Shown here: in pieces, positions 1-8,490 of the stretch | Numbering within the stretch: position 1 is the stretch's first letter | How the letters are laid out: each line of letters opens with the position of its first letter | DNA from: Anaerolineae bacterium | Lineage (GTDB): Bacteria; Chloroflexota; Anaerolineae; Promineifilales; Promineifilaceae | Direction: 5' to 3' | Assembly (NCBI GenBank): GCA_030425205.1 | Contig: JAUIAP010000014.1 | Location: 86,022 to 150,021, forward strand | DNA length: 64,000 nt | Notes under the pieces: generated by a model | What the model was told of the DNA's origin: nothing | The model's input: the letters and a program-made list of their open reading frames with translations, nothing else | Database searches by the model: none | Position numbers and translations under genes: made by a program

Positions 1-2012
1 AGACGAGCACGCAGCCGACCAAATAGGCCACGTCGCGCCTGTGTCAACAACCGATGTGCGGCCGCCTCGCGTTCTGCGACCAGTTTTTGATGCTGTAGGC
101 GGTGGCTGCCTGCCTCTTTTTGCAGGTAGCTGGCGATGACTTGGAGCAATGGGAGGGGGTCTTCGTACCAGCGGGGGGAGTAGATATCAATTTCGGCCGA
201 TCCGCGCGATCCATAGTGCGCCATAAACTGCTCCCACGCCTGAAAAAATGCACCACTATCAGCGACCTTTGCCGCATCCGCCAACCATGCCGCGCTGTCA
301 TCCCCCAACTGCTCAAACAACCGGCGCAATTGCGGCGCACGTCGGGCAATCTCGGCCAAATCGCCAATCACTAAATTCATCTCTGTCACGACGTTGCCGG
401 GCAAGCCCAAACGATACACTTCGAGATCGGTCGGGTCAGCCCACCCCCGCCCCAACCGCACGATCAAACGATGGGCAAGCTCACCCGCAATAAACTTTGG
501 TATCCAAAAGAGTGGCGCCTCAAATATCGACCCAAATATGGCAACTGTGGCGCGAATTTGTCCCTCACCTGCGGGCAGTGCATTTAATTTCGTCCGCACT
601 GACTCCACATCCTGCGCCAAAACCGCATCGGCACGCTGGACATATCCTGTCAAATCTTCCCACCAAAGCGCGGACAGCACGCGCCCCAGCAGACGTAAGC
701 CCCAGAGGATATTCTTGGCTGACGGCGTGACGGCATGCGGGCGTTGAAATGCAGGGCGTTGCATCGCCAGTTGCAATGTTTCAGGAGCCAGTGCGTTAAA
801 CTGTGCCAGCACATTAAGCATAACTTTTCGCAAAATAGGATGGCGCAAGGGTTGCGTCAGGTCGATAAAAAGTCGGCCGCCATTCGCGCGTCCAAGGCTG
901 GATTCAAGCGTATTGTCCTCATGCCCGATGGGAACAACACACAAGATGGTCGAAATCCCGAGCGGCGACATCGCGTTGGTCATCATCTGCTGATGCCCCA
1001 TGCTAAAAAAGATGTGCAGGCTGTCATCGGGTGATTGCAGCCCATCACAGGGGTAAAGCGAGGTAATCGGCCGAGCCTGCAACAGAAAAAGCTGCTCCCC
1101 AACCAGTGCCCACTCGATATCTTGCGGCGTTGCGTAGTGTGCTTCAACCTGCGCGCCCATCTGCGCCAGCGCAATAATTTGAGCATCCGTCAGTACGGTT
1201 TGAGCACGTTGAGTTGCGGTCAGATTCTCTTGGCGCACGCCGCCCCCCATGACGGGAAAGATGGCGATCTGTTTATCGGCGATCTGCTTGTCGATGATGG
1301 TCATAGTGCGTTTGTCTACGCGATATGCGTCGGGGGAGACAAGCCCGCTGACCAACGCTTCGCCCAATCCAAAACTGGCATCAATTGAGACGATGTGACG
1401 ATGTCCTGTCAGCGGATCGGCCGTGAACAGAATCCCCGATGTTTCAGCCATCACCATCTGTTGGACAACGACCGATAACTGCACAGCGCGGTGGGAAAAT
1501 TGGTTTTCGATTCGATATAAAATCGCCCGATCGGTGAAAAGCGAAATCCAGCAGCGACGCACCGCGTCAAGCAGCGACGCAACACCAATGACGTTGAGAT
1601 AGGTGTCTTGTTGTCCGGCGAACGATGCGTCGGGGAGGTCTTCGGCCGTCGCGCTCGAACGCACCGCGTAAGGTTGATCGACGCCTAACTTCTGCCACTT
1701 CTGCTGGATGGCGGCCGCAATTTCGCTGGGCATCGCAACGTCCTGCAACGTTTGGCGCACGTGTAATCCGATCTGACGGGCTGACTCTAAATCGGCCGAT
1801 TTAATCCCATCCAACTGGGCATACAGCGCATCAACAGTGGGGCAAGCCGCCATAAACGCCTGAAATGCGCGCGTAGTGAGACAGAAGCCAGCGGGAACGG
1901 GCAGTCCAGCGTGGGTTAGCTCGCCTAGATTCGCGCCCTTGCCGCCCACGAGCGGCAGATCGGCAGCGCGGATATTTGTAAATGGGAGAATAAGTGGGGT
2001 CGATTGCATCAT
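1..2012 (-). CDS. Rifampicin phosphotransferase / PEP synthase-like protein (3' end outside window)
   Basis: About 670 codons are open from the ATG at 2012 to the window edge, so the C-terminus is missing. The N-terminus has the ATP-grasp start of PEP-synthase-type enzymes (GGKGANLGEL, then GLPVPAGF at about residues 24-42), followed by AVRSSATAEDLPDASFAGQ and the end of the ATP-binding domain (LLQARPITSLYP). The middle contains MGHQQMMTNAMSPLG and later HYGSRGSAEIDI followed by PRWYEDP. These are features I associate with the antibiotic-binding domain of rifampicin phosphotransferase (Rph) rather than central-metabolic PEP synthase. Rph transfers the beta-phosphate of ATP to rifamycins through a swivelling His domain, which would lie beyond the edge. 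The start overlaps the stop of the upstream gene (ATGA), so translation is probably coupled. A PEP synthase paralogue of other specificity is the alternative. Confidence 0.8.
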   Translation of the reverse strand, partial: MMQSTPLILPFTNIRAADLPLVGGKGANLGELTHAGLPVPAGFCLTTRAFQAFMAACPTVDALYAQLDGIKSADLESARQIGLHVRQTLQDVAMPSEIAAAIQQKWQKLGVDQPYAVRSSATAEDLPDASFAGQQDTYLNVIGVASLLDAVRRCWISLFTDRAILYRIENQFSHRAVQLSVVVQQMVMAETSGILFTADPLTGHRHIVSIDASFGLGEALVSGLVSPDAYRVDKRTMTIIDKQIADKQIAIFPVMGGGVRQENLTATQRAQTVLTDAQIIALAQMGAQVEAHYATPQDIEWALVGEQLFLLQARPITSLYPCDGLQSPDDSLHIFFSMGHQQMMTNAMSPLGISTILCVVPIGHEDNTLESSLGRANGGRLFIDLTQPLRHPILRKVMLNVLAQFNALAPETLQLAMQRPAFQRPHAVTPSAKNILWGLRLLGRVLSALWWEDLTGYVQRADAVLAQDVESVRTKLNALPAGEGQIRATVAIFGSIFEAPLFWIPKFIAGELAHRLIVRLGRGWADPTDLEVYRLGLPGNVVTEMNLVIGDLAEIARRAPQLRRLFEQLGDDSAAWLADAAKVADSGAFFQAWEQFMAHYGSRGSAEIDIYSPRWYEDPLPLLQVIASYLQKEAGSHRLQHQKLVAEREAAAHRLLTQARRGLFGRLRAR

Positions 2013-2683
2013 GATAAGCCTGAAATACCTCGCATAACGATCAGTATGCCGAGAATCGATGGAACAATGAGTCCGAGCGGACGACGATAGCGCTCTATCG
2101 TCTGTTTGATACGCATAAGGTAGTCACTGGCGCGGTCTGGAAAGGCGAGGTAGATGACGACGGGGGTGATGACCGACGTGCAGAAGATGAGAACGAGTGG
2201 GATGAGCATTGTTAGCTTTGTCGGCAGCAACAGATTGCTCAGCAGCAGGACAGAGACAGCCGAGAGAAAGATAGCGAGATTTTTGAAGTTGATGATGGCG
2301 ACGGTGGCCGCAAATGCGAACGCTTTGGGCGGCGTGATGCTGTCGATGATTTTTGAGAAACGGGATGTTTGTCCGTCGTTTGTGGCAGGGGGTTTGCGCC
2401 AGTTCCGCGCGGTCAGTGCAAGCAAGAGCAGACCCACAACAATGAGGATGATGGATGTGGTGAGACTTTGCTCAGTTGCGGTATTTTCGGCCGAATTGCG
2501 CACCCCCAACAACAGCACCCCCACCCCAATCAACGCATACATGCTGAGATACCCCAACATATAGGCCAATCCATTACGCCAACCGCGATCGGACATCAGC
2601 AGCAAAATAACGATAGTGATTGAGCCGGGTGAAAATATGCCGACGGAAGCCAATGCCATAGATTGGACAAGAACGGTTAACAT
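2009..2683 (-). CDS. GAP-family (SfLAP-like) membrane protein
   Basis: This is a polytopic membrane protein of about 224 residues with some six hydrophobic segments. The N-terminal ASVGIFSPGSITIVILLLMS stretch and the following GLAYMLGYL resemble the GAP/Sap (sulfolipid-addressing) family, a relative of LysE-type exporters. I start at the ATG at 2683 because GAGG lies seven bases upstream; a start ten codons earlier is open but has no comparable site. It probably exports a small molecule or lipid-linked substrate, but no substrate can be read from sequence. Its stop overlaps the ATG of the downstream Rph-like gene, so the two form a coupled pair, divergent from a TetR regulator. A drug-inactivating enzyme next to a membrane exporter under TetR control suggests a small resistance operon; that is inference. 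Confidence 0.65.
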   Translation of the reverse strand: MLTVLVQSMALASVGIFSPGSITIVILLLMSDRGWRNGLAYMLGYLSMYALIGVGVLLLGVRNSAENTATEQSLTTSIILIVVGLLLLALTARNWRKPPATNDGQTSRFSKIIDSITPPKAFAFAATVAIINFKNLAIFLSAVSVLLLSNLLLPTKLTMLIPLVLIFCTSVITPVVIYLAFPDRASDYLMRIKQTIERYRRPLGLIVPSILGILIVMRGISGLS

Positions 2684-2732
2684 GTGCGTTCCTCGTCGTT
2701 CAAGCATGATCAAACCTGAACGACAGTTTATT

Positions 2733-2748
2733 GTTAGTGCAAACTAAC
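2733..2748. promoter_or_regulatory. Candidate TetR operator
   Basis: A perfect inverted repeat, GTTAGT-GCAA-ACTAAC, lies in the divergent spacer between the GAP/Rph-like pair and the TetR gene. The surrounding AT-rich sequence (to about 2825) would hold both promoters. Position, symmetry and size fit the operator of the adjacent TetR regulator; binding is inferred. Confidence 0.6.
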
Positions 2749-2829
2749 TAAAATTTTAACAAGGGGTTAATTGTAAGTCAACACTTCTATATGATATGAT
2801 CGCCCCTATCAATCATACGCTGGAGAGTG

Positions 2830-3396
2830 ATGCCAAAACTTATCGACGATATACAAATTTATCGGGATGTGATGCAAGTCGTGATCGAACGCGGCTTTGA
2901 TGGGGCGACGACAAAGCAGATGGCCGAGTTGGCAGGCGTGAGCGAGGTCACACTCTTTCGCAAATATGGCAACAAGGCGCAGCTGGTGCGACAGGCAATG
3001 GTTGCCATCACAGAACGAATAGATTTCGCGGAGGCGGCACGCTATACGGGGGATATTTCGGCCGATCTGCTGCGAATTGTGACCTTGTATCAAAATTCGG
3101 CCGAAAAAGAGGGGCGCTTCTTCTATACAATGCTGCTTGAAATACCGCGCCACCCCGAACTGGCCGATGCACTTGGCACCCCCCTCTCCATGATTACCAG
3201 CATGGGACAACTGCTGGCTCGCTATCAGGGTGAAGGTGTGCTCAAACAGGAACACCCACTGCACGCACTCGCCAGCCTGATCGGCCCCTTGATCGCAACG
3301 AATATGCTGCGTTTTGCACTAAAAGAGCGGCCAATGCCTGCGCTCGATTTGTCAAGTCATGTAGCAAATTTTGTTGATGGTCATCGTTTGGTCTAA
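2830..3396 (+). CDS. TetR/AcrR-family transcriptional regulator
   Basis: This encodes a 188-residue protein with an N-terminal TetR helix-turn-helix at about residues 15-55 (the ATTKQMAELAGVSEVTLFRKY region), the right length for the family. The C-terminal half is the usual variable ligand-binding/dimerisation domain. GTG at 2827 immediately precedes ATG at 2830 in frame; GGAG four bases before the ATG favours the ATG. It is divergent from the GAP/Rph-like operon and most simply represses it through the palindrome at 2733-2748. The 3' end is followed by a strong hairpin at 3491-3528. Confidence 0.9.
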   Translation: MPKLIDDIQIYRDVMQVVIERGFDGATTKQMAELAGVSEVTLFRKYGNKAQLVRQAMVAITERIDFAEAARYTGDISADLLRIVTLYQNSAEKEGRFFYTMLLEIPRHPELADALGTPLSMITSMGQLLARYQGEGVLKQEHPLHALASLIGPLIATNMLRFALKERPMPALDLSSHVANFVDGHRLV

Positions 3397-3894
3397 GCAC
3401 ACGGTACGCAATTTGACGTAAGGGGCAGGCAAACGGCTTTGGTGTCGCCCGTCTTGCGCGATTCGTCAGACCAGCGTGAATTATATAAACGAAAATCGGC
3501 CGATTGAAACTTCAATCGGCCGATTTTCTTCCCTCATATAGTCGTCGCATTCTGTCCAATAAACAGCCTCTCTAGCAACAACCTCAACTATAGTAGTTGA
3601 CAATATAACAGACTTTACCTGCGTTGATCTGCGTTCTTCCTGTGAACTTCTGCGCTGATCTGCGCGGAGAAAAATCGCCGCATATTCACTGTTTCAGCAA
3701 GCAGATCTGTCGATGCATGCCACGCTGAAATACGCGCACATTTCCCTCTCTTCCACAACCAAATCACCGTTTTCATCACATTTGTCACGTTGGACACATA
3801 CCTGTCAGCCCCGTGTCATTCAACCCAATTCCATCTCCAGTAGCCTGATTCTGGAACTGAATTGAGTTCGAAATTCACACAACGGAGAAAACTG
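3397..3894. other. Intergenic region between TetR and small secreted-protein gene
   Basis: About 500 bases without a convincing gene. It holds the hairpin at 3491-3528 and, from about 3610 to 3680, repeated TGCGTTGATCTGCG / CTGCGCTGATCTGCG phrases. Similar phrases recur upstream of other genes (about 22100 and 42435). I see no clear sigma-70 promoter and nothing else in it. Confidence 0.6.
3491..3528 (+). terminator. Perfect 18-bp inverted repeat built from two TCGGCCGA octamers
   Basis: Arms 3491-3508 and 3511-3528 are perfect reverse complements separated by two bases. Each arm contains one copy of the window-wide octamer, and TTTTCTT follows on the plus strand. The position 95 bases after the TetR stop fits an intrinsic terminator. 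It also shows two iterated octamers used as a hairpin stem. Confidence 0.65.
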
Positions 3895-4110
3895 ATGAAA
3901 ACAGTTACACGGCAAAAACAACGAATCTTGCTCTGGATTGCGGCACTTTTATGTGCCACTGGATTGGCGGGTGCGCCTGCACTGGTGGGCACAGCCGCCG
4001 CAGATTGCACCATCGCCTGTGTCGGCACAACCGGCAACTCGGGCTGCGAAGAGAGCCTGCTGGATGAAGGGAGTCCTATCGAGGTCTGCTTGGGTGACAC
4101 AACCCCCTAA
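3895..4110 (+). CDS. Small secreted Cys-containing protein
   Basis: This encodes a 71-residue protein starting at the ATG at 3895, eight bases after GGAG; an upstream TTG start (3862) is less likely. Basic residues (KTVTRQKQR) precede a hydrophobic core (ILLWIAALLCATGLAGAPA) and an Ala-rich cleavage region (TAAA), so it has a good Sec signal peptide. The predicted mature peptide is only about 35 residues, acidic, and has four cysteines (DCTIAC, GC, VC) that could form two disulfides. I do not recognise a family. It stands alone, with the convergent TPR gene 34 bases downstream. It could be a secreted signal, a bacteriocin-like peptide or a surface protein; none can be proven from sequence. 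Confidence 0.6.
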   Translation: MKTVTRQKQRILLWIAALLCATGLAGAPALVGTAAADCTIACVGTTGNSGCEESLLDEGSPIEVCLGDTTP

Positions 4111-4143
4111 TCACAGTCGAAACGAGGTGTGGTGGCCGCGCCA

Positions 4144-5379
4144 TCACACCTCATCGTCAGGTTCAGGGCAGTCGTTTTGTTTGCATTCAGCAAGTTGATG
4201 CAGTTTGTTGAGATTTTCCAGCCAGCGGTCAACCTTGCGCGATTGTGGCTCATTTTTGAGTATTTCAATGGCAGAATGCAGCGTTTTCACCGCGAGCGAC
4301 CATTCTTCTTGCGCGAGATAGGTCTCGCCAATGGTCCCCAACGTGTTCGCATACTCATCGGGCGCGCCGAAAACTTTCCACAGCGCCAACCCATCCTCCA
4401 ATAGCTTACGCGCCTCCATCGGTCGGCCATTCTTGAGCACGGCGTTCCCTAAATTGTTAAAAGCCATCGCGCTTAATTTAACATAACCAACCCGCTCTAA
4501 ATAAGCTAGGTCGATCTGCCGAAATGTCTCTTCGGCCTTCGCCCAGCGCTTTTGCATAAAGTAAAGTGTCCCCAGTGAAACGAAGACGTTCGCCGTATCG
4601 CGGCGCGCATTGATGCTTTGAAAGCGGTGCGTCGCTTCTTGCAGACACACCGCAGCCTCATCCAGTTGACCAGAAAACAGCAAGACATGGCCAAGATTTT
4701 GCAACACACGCGGGTAGTTGATGGGATCGTTTTGCAATTTATAGATTTGCAACGACTTCTCAAAGTATTCAATCGCCCGCGGAAAATCTTTTGAATGCTC
4801 TAAGTAGAAATGTCCCAAGTTATTGAAAAGCGTCGCATGCAGGGGTGTTTCACCTGCGGATTCGTCTAAGCAGGTCACAACGCGATCGAGACAGGTTTTG
4901 GCCGCAACACGGTTGCCTACATCAAGATGGCACGTGGCTATATTGACAAGGGCACGCTGTTCATTGGGGCGATTGCCCTGTGTTTCGGCGATTTCACAAG
5001 CGGTATTGAGGGCTTGAAGGGCTTGCTCAAATCTGTGATCGAGGCGATAAAATCGGCCGATTTGCAACAATAGCTGACAGCGCAGGTTGTCTTTTTCGGC
5101 CGATAATTTTGCAAGTGCCTCCTCCAAAACGAGACACCATTCGGCCCAGCGATTACAATGCTCGGCAAACTGCGCAGCGTCAATCGTCAGGTGAGCGGCA
5201 TCTGCGACCAGCGTTTCTGCACCCAGCGCGATGCGGACGGCGCGACAGACAAGCATGAAGCTCTCGCGCATCTCCTGCAACTTCTCATGCTCGGCATCTA
5301 TAAATTTGACTTGCCAATAGCGCAAATTGGCTTTGGCACTGCGCACAAAACGATCATAACCTTGTCTGTTATTCATCAT
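4144..5379 (-). CDS. Tetratricopeptide-repeat protein, partner of the upstream STAND ATPase
   Basis: This encodes a 411-residue soluble protein. From about residue 95 to 400 it is a run of TPR-like helical hairpins (phrases such as LLQIGRFYRLDHRFEQALQA and ALVNIATCHLDVGNRVAAK). The first 90 residues are helical without an obvious family. The ATG overlaps the stop of the NB-ARC gene (ATGA), so the pair is translationally coupled. The two genes together look like one split STAND protein, because the ATPase lacks the usual C-terminal sensor repeats and this gene supplies them. A signal-sensing scaffold is the likely role, but the ligand is unknown. Confidence 0.8.
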   Translation of the reverse strand: MMNNRQGYDRFVRSAKANLRYWQVKFIDAEHEKLQEMRESFMLVCRAVRIALGAETLVADAAHLTIDAAQFAEHCNRWAEWCLVLEEALAKLSAEKDNLRCQLLLQIGRFYRLDHRFEQALQALNTACEIAETQGNRPNEQRALVNIATCHLDVGNRVAAKTCLDRVVTCLDESAGETPLHATLFNNLGHFYLEHSKDFPRAIEYFEKSLQIYKLQNDPINYPRVLQNLGHVLLFSGQLDEAAVCLQEATHRFQSINARRDTANVFVSLGTLYFMQKRWAKAEETFRQIDLAYLERVGYVKLSAMAFNNLGNAVLKNGRPMEARKLLEDGLALWKVFGAPDEYANTLGTIGETYLAQEEWSLAVKTLHSAIEILKNEPQSRKVDRWLENLNKLHQLAECKQNDCPEPDDEV

Positions 5380-6788
5380 GCGTCAAATTGCCACCCGCCC
5401 TGAATGATTTCCGTTTCTAAAAATGTCATCGTGAGGCGATGCACGCCATAACGACGATTTTTATACCCGCCACGCACTTCAATCAATGAGCGGTTGAGCA
5501 AATCGGTAATCGCCACCCAGATCGTTGCATCGTCCAGCTCACTAATCGCTTGCAACTGCTCGACTTCACCCCCCTCCTCCCCAACCAGCGGCATCGCTTG
5601 CAGCAGTTCACGCGCCTCGTGTTTTAACGTCTGCCACGCCTGAAAGTAGATGCGCGTGTACATTTGCCCGATATCGTCCGTTTCCCCGCCGCGACACAAG
5701 CTTTTTAAGATGTGGGACAATGGCATAAACGAAACCAGACTGACCACCAACTTTAATGCGAGTGGGTTACCGCCCGTCACCCCATAAATATCATCGATTA
5801 CCTCATCGATGTCAGCGGCAAAATCAAATAGATGTCGCTCTTGCGCCTGCTGTACGACCAGCCGCGCCGCATCGATCTTCGGCAGCTCGGTTAGGTTGTG
5901 TGAGGGAATCGCAATGTGACCCGTCAAGCGGGTGCGCGTCGTCACAAGAAATTTGCTGCCCTCCGCCCAGTCGCTTAGATGTTGCAACAGCATGCTTGTG
6001 TCTGCGTCCGTTTCAATGTTGTCGATGACGATCAGATGGGGCGTTTGCTTGAGAACGGTGCTTATTCGTTGATGGCGTTCCGACCGCTGGAGCGGTTCCG
6101 TCAGCTCTGGCAATAACTTTTGCAACAGCTCAACCGACACGACATCGAGAATCAACTCAGGCGTGGTCGCTGCCCCGCTGATCAAGGCGGAGTCAACACG
6201 CAGCCAGACGATCCGATTGAACCGAAAGTGCGGGATAATCTCCCGCACCACCGCATCGGCCAAACTGGTTTTCCCGATACCGCCGATTCCCGTAATCGCA
6301 ACAACGCGCGATTTGACGGGATCGAGCAGTTGTGTGGTGATTTTCGTCAATAGCGCATCAAATCCGAACAGCTCATTGTAGCTGGCAATCGGCAGCGACT
6401 GTTCAATCTGAACTTGTAGCTCCTGTCGCAAGACGGTCTCTTTCTCCCACAAAATTTCGCTCAACTGCGCGATCGCCTCACGCTGGCGTCGATTGACCTG
6501 ATCATCGCTTAACTCGAATGCAACGCTCACGCGCTTGATTGTGTCATTATCACGAAAACGCCGTTGCAAAATTTCAGCCCCAACATGGTTGCGCGACATC
6601 AATTCTGCAATGCCGTCGGCAAGCACTTTATGGGTCTGAAAGCGCAATTGGGTCTGGTTACTGCCACCGTCGATGTACGCCTGAATGAGTTGCAAGTCGC
6701 TGAGCAGGAAATCGGCCGATTGGCTATTCTTGTACCAACCCTTGAGCGCATTATGTATCTTTTTCTTAAAATCTTTTGGTTGTTTCAT
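5376..6788 (-). CDS. STAND (NB-ARC) NTPase with sigma-4-like N-terminal domain
   Basis: This encodes a 470-residue protein. Residues 1-120 form a helical domain ending in an RFRDNDTIKRV...LSDDQVNRRQREAI pattern that resembles sigma region 4 / HTH. The NB-ARC core follows: Walker A GIGGIGKT (167-174), Walker B LIVIDN (252-257), TTRTR sensor (283-287) and GGNPLAL (339-345), then a winged-helix segment to the end. No sensor repeats follow; the coupled TPR gene downstream provides them. The N-terminal domain and the Walker A position (one residue apart) match the partial gene at 63001, so the two are paralogues. STAND proteins are nucleotide-switch signalling hubs, some in phage defence. A DJ-1-like gene is divergent from it, as at the other locus. 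Confidence 0.85.
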   Translation of the reverse strand: MKQPKDFKKKIHNALKGWYKNSQSADFLLSDLQLIQAYIDGGSNQTQLRFQTHKVLADGIAELMSRNHVGAEILQRRFRDNDTIKRVSVAFELSDDQVNRRQREAIAQLSEILWEKETVLRQELQVQIEQSLPIASYNELFGFDALLTKITTQLLDPVKSRVVAITGIGGIGKTSLADAVVREIIPHFRFNRIVWLRVDSALISGAATTPELILDVVSVELLQKLLPELTEPLQRSERHQRISTVLKQTPHLIVIDNIETDADTSMLLQHLSDWAEGSKFLVTTRTRLTGHIAIPSHNLTELPKIDAARLVVQQAQERHLFDFAADIDEVIDDIYGVTGGNPLALKLVVSLVSFMPLSHILKSLCRGGETDDIGQMYTRIYFQAWQTLKHEARELLQAMPLVGEEGGEVEQLQAISELDDATIWVAITDLLNRSLIEVRGGYKNRRYGVHRLTMTFLETEIIQGGWQFDA

Positions 6789-7028
6789 CCTTCACTCCAC
6801 ACTGCCCATGCGGGCAATCTACTATGCAACATCTGTCAGAGCGTAACATAAATGTCCAGAACGCCAAGCATTCTCGCAGACAATCGCAGACAGCCGCCTG
6901 ACCATACCCACAAACACACGTATTAGGCTTTACAATAATAATCAATCTAGTCATTGCAAGGGTAAAGTTTTATCGTTTGCATGCAATCGATCGCTGTTGA
7001 TTTATTAGATTGTATAGGAGGTATCCCA

Positions 7029-7562
7029 GTGCGTATTAAAAAGAGTCGTGAGCAAATTGCCATTATCCTGTTTGCCAGAGGGTATGACGAGGGCTTTGTC
7101 AATCGTTGCGTGGGTGACTTGCGCGAGGCGGGCATTCGCACCCAGCTCGTCGGATTAACAAGCCAGCATGTCCGCAGTTGGCATGGCGTCGAGATCAAGG
7201 CCGACACCGTTTTGCGCCAGCTCCCTGTTTCTGAAGCGTTGAAGCTGGTCATAATACCGGGTCAGCCGCAGTCTGTTTCCGCGCTGGCGATGGAGCCGCT
7301 TGTGCCTGAGCTGGTGCGACACGTGCTGCGACAGAATGGCTGTGTCGCTGTGGCAAAATCGGCCGAATCCTTTCTCGAACGCCAAAAACACGAGTTGCCA
7401 ACCGACATGCGCATCATCCCCGCCGACATCTGCGAAACACAACAGTTACGACAACAAGATCGCGCCGACCGCGAATTCATCCGCTCCCTCATCCAGCAAC
7501 TTCAATCCCCCACCCCCCACGCTATATCGTCACAACCTGCGTCCCTGTCTCCGTCAAGTTAA
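7029..7562 (+). CDS. DJ-1/PfpI-like protein, apparently without the catalytic Cys
   Basis: I start at GTG 7029 because AGGAGG lies seven bases upstream; an in-frame ATG at 6981 lacks such a site. The 177-residue product has the DJ-1/PfpI fold order: first beta strand with FARGYDEGFV, LVGLTSQHVRSWHGVEI, then LVIIPGQPQ. At the nucleophile elbow, where family enzymes carry Cys (as in AICAG), I read VAVAKSAESFL, so the Cys appears replaced. It is probably a pseudoenzyme or binding protein. The last residues (SPTPHAISSQPASLSPSS) are low-complexity and the final 41 bases overlap the convergent kinase gene. It is head-to-head with the STAND gene at 6788, an arrangement repeated at 62.4-64 kb. Confidence 0.65.
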   Translation: MRIKKSREQIAIILFARGYDEGFVNRCVGDLREAGIRTQLVGLTSQHVRSWHGVEIKADTVLRQLPVSEALKLVIIPGQPQSVSALAMEPLVPELVRHVLRQNGCVAVAKSAESFLERQKHELPTDMRIIPADICETQQLRQQDRADREFIRSLIQQLQSPTPHAISSQPASLSPSS

Positions 7563-8490
7563 AGTGGACTTCACGTAAATCAGCCAGTTCACGGCGCACC
7601 AGATCGTGCTGTCCGTCTGGGCAGCAGACGATGACAAACGCGCTGATCTTGCCACCGGGCAGTTGGGCATGTGCGCCCAATCGGCCGATTTTCTGCGTAA
7701 TCTCACGCACATAGCTGTTGACGAATCTGCCCGGCAGCTGCATTTTGAGTTGCTGCTGGGCTTCAATAATTCGGCCGATTTGTGCCAAATCCCCCGTCTG
7801 AAACGCCGTTTCCAACTCATAGCCCAGCCGCTTCATCGCGTGCAGCGTCTCCTGTGCATCGTGAAGGTGGCTCGTCAGCAGGTCGAGTGATGGCTTGCTC
7901 TTGGCGTGATGCCCACTATAGAAAAAGAGCAGGGAGTCGATAAACGCCTTGCGCGTGGCGGGACTCATCGCAATGTCCCGCGCCGTGACACGCGGCCCAT
8001 CATATTCAATCAGCTTCAACCCACCCAACGCACAGATCGTCGGATCGTGATACCCAGAGGCACCGTCGAGAATGTCAACTTCGATGTGTGCCGCTTCTTC
8101 AAACAGTTGACGCTGACCGACCACCCGCCCTTGCAGCGCGTGCATCGCATGGAGCAAGCCAACCGTCAGCGCGCCCGACGAACCAAGACCGCTTTCGCTT
8201 GAGAGATCAGCCATGATAGTTAGTTCAAGCGGAATTTCCGTCAGCCCAGTCAGCTTAACTGCCTCACGGATCAGGTTATGGCGAATTTGGTTATAGCCCG
8301 TCACGCGCTCATGTACGTTTTGATATCTTAGGTCGGTATATTGGCTCGCACTGCGCTTGATCACGACATAGATATATTTATCAATCGTTGCGCTGACCGT
8401 CACCCCACCAAAATCGGCCGCAAACTGCTTGAGATCGGTTAGGCCGCCCGCCAGCGGAATGCGAAAAGGTGTTTTAGATACGGCAATCAT
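7522..8490 (-). CDS. GHMP-family sugar kinase (D-glycero-D-manno-heptose 7-phosphate kinase-like)
   Basis: This encodes a 322-residue protein from the ATG at 8490, which overlaps the stop of the upstream nucleotidyltransferase (ATGA). Longer in-frame starts would run through that gene. GHMP features: an N-terminal TPFRIPLAGGLTDL substrate loop, the ATP-binding ESGLGSSGALTVGLL motif near residue 100, and a C-terminal LPGGKISAFVIV. The family includes HddA, galactokinase and fucokinase-like enzymes; the N-terminal loop and the partner gene favour HddA-type heptose phosphate kinase. Together the pair would make an activated nucleotide sugar for surface glycans. No other glycan genes are in the window, so the exact sugar is uncertain. 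Confidence 0.8.
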   Translation of the reverse strand: MIAVSKTPFRIPLAGGLTDLKQFAADFGGVTVSATIDKYIYVVIKRSASQYTDLRYQNVHERVTGYNQIRHNLIREAVKLTGLTEIPLELTIMADLSSESGLGSSGALTVGLLHAMHALQGRVVGQRQLFEEAAHIEVDILDGASGYHDPTICALGGLKLIEYDGPRVTARDIAMSPATRKAFIDSLLFFYSGHHAKSKPSLDLLTSHLHDAQETLHAMKRLGYELETAFQTGDLAQIGRIIEAQQQLKMQLPGRFVNSYVREITQKIGRLGAHAQLPGGKISAFVIVCCPDGQHDLVRRELADLREVHFNLTETGTQVVTI

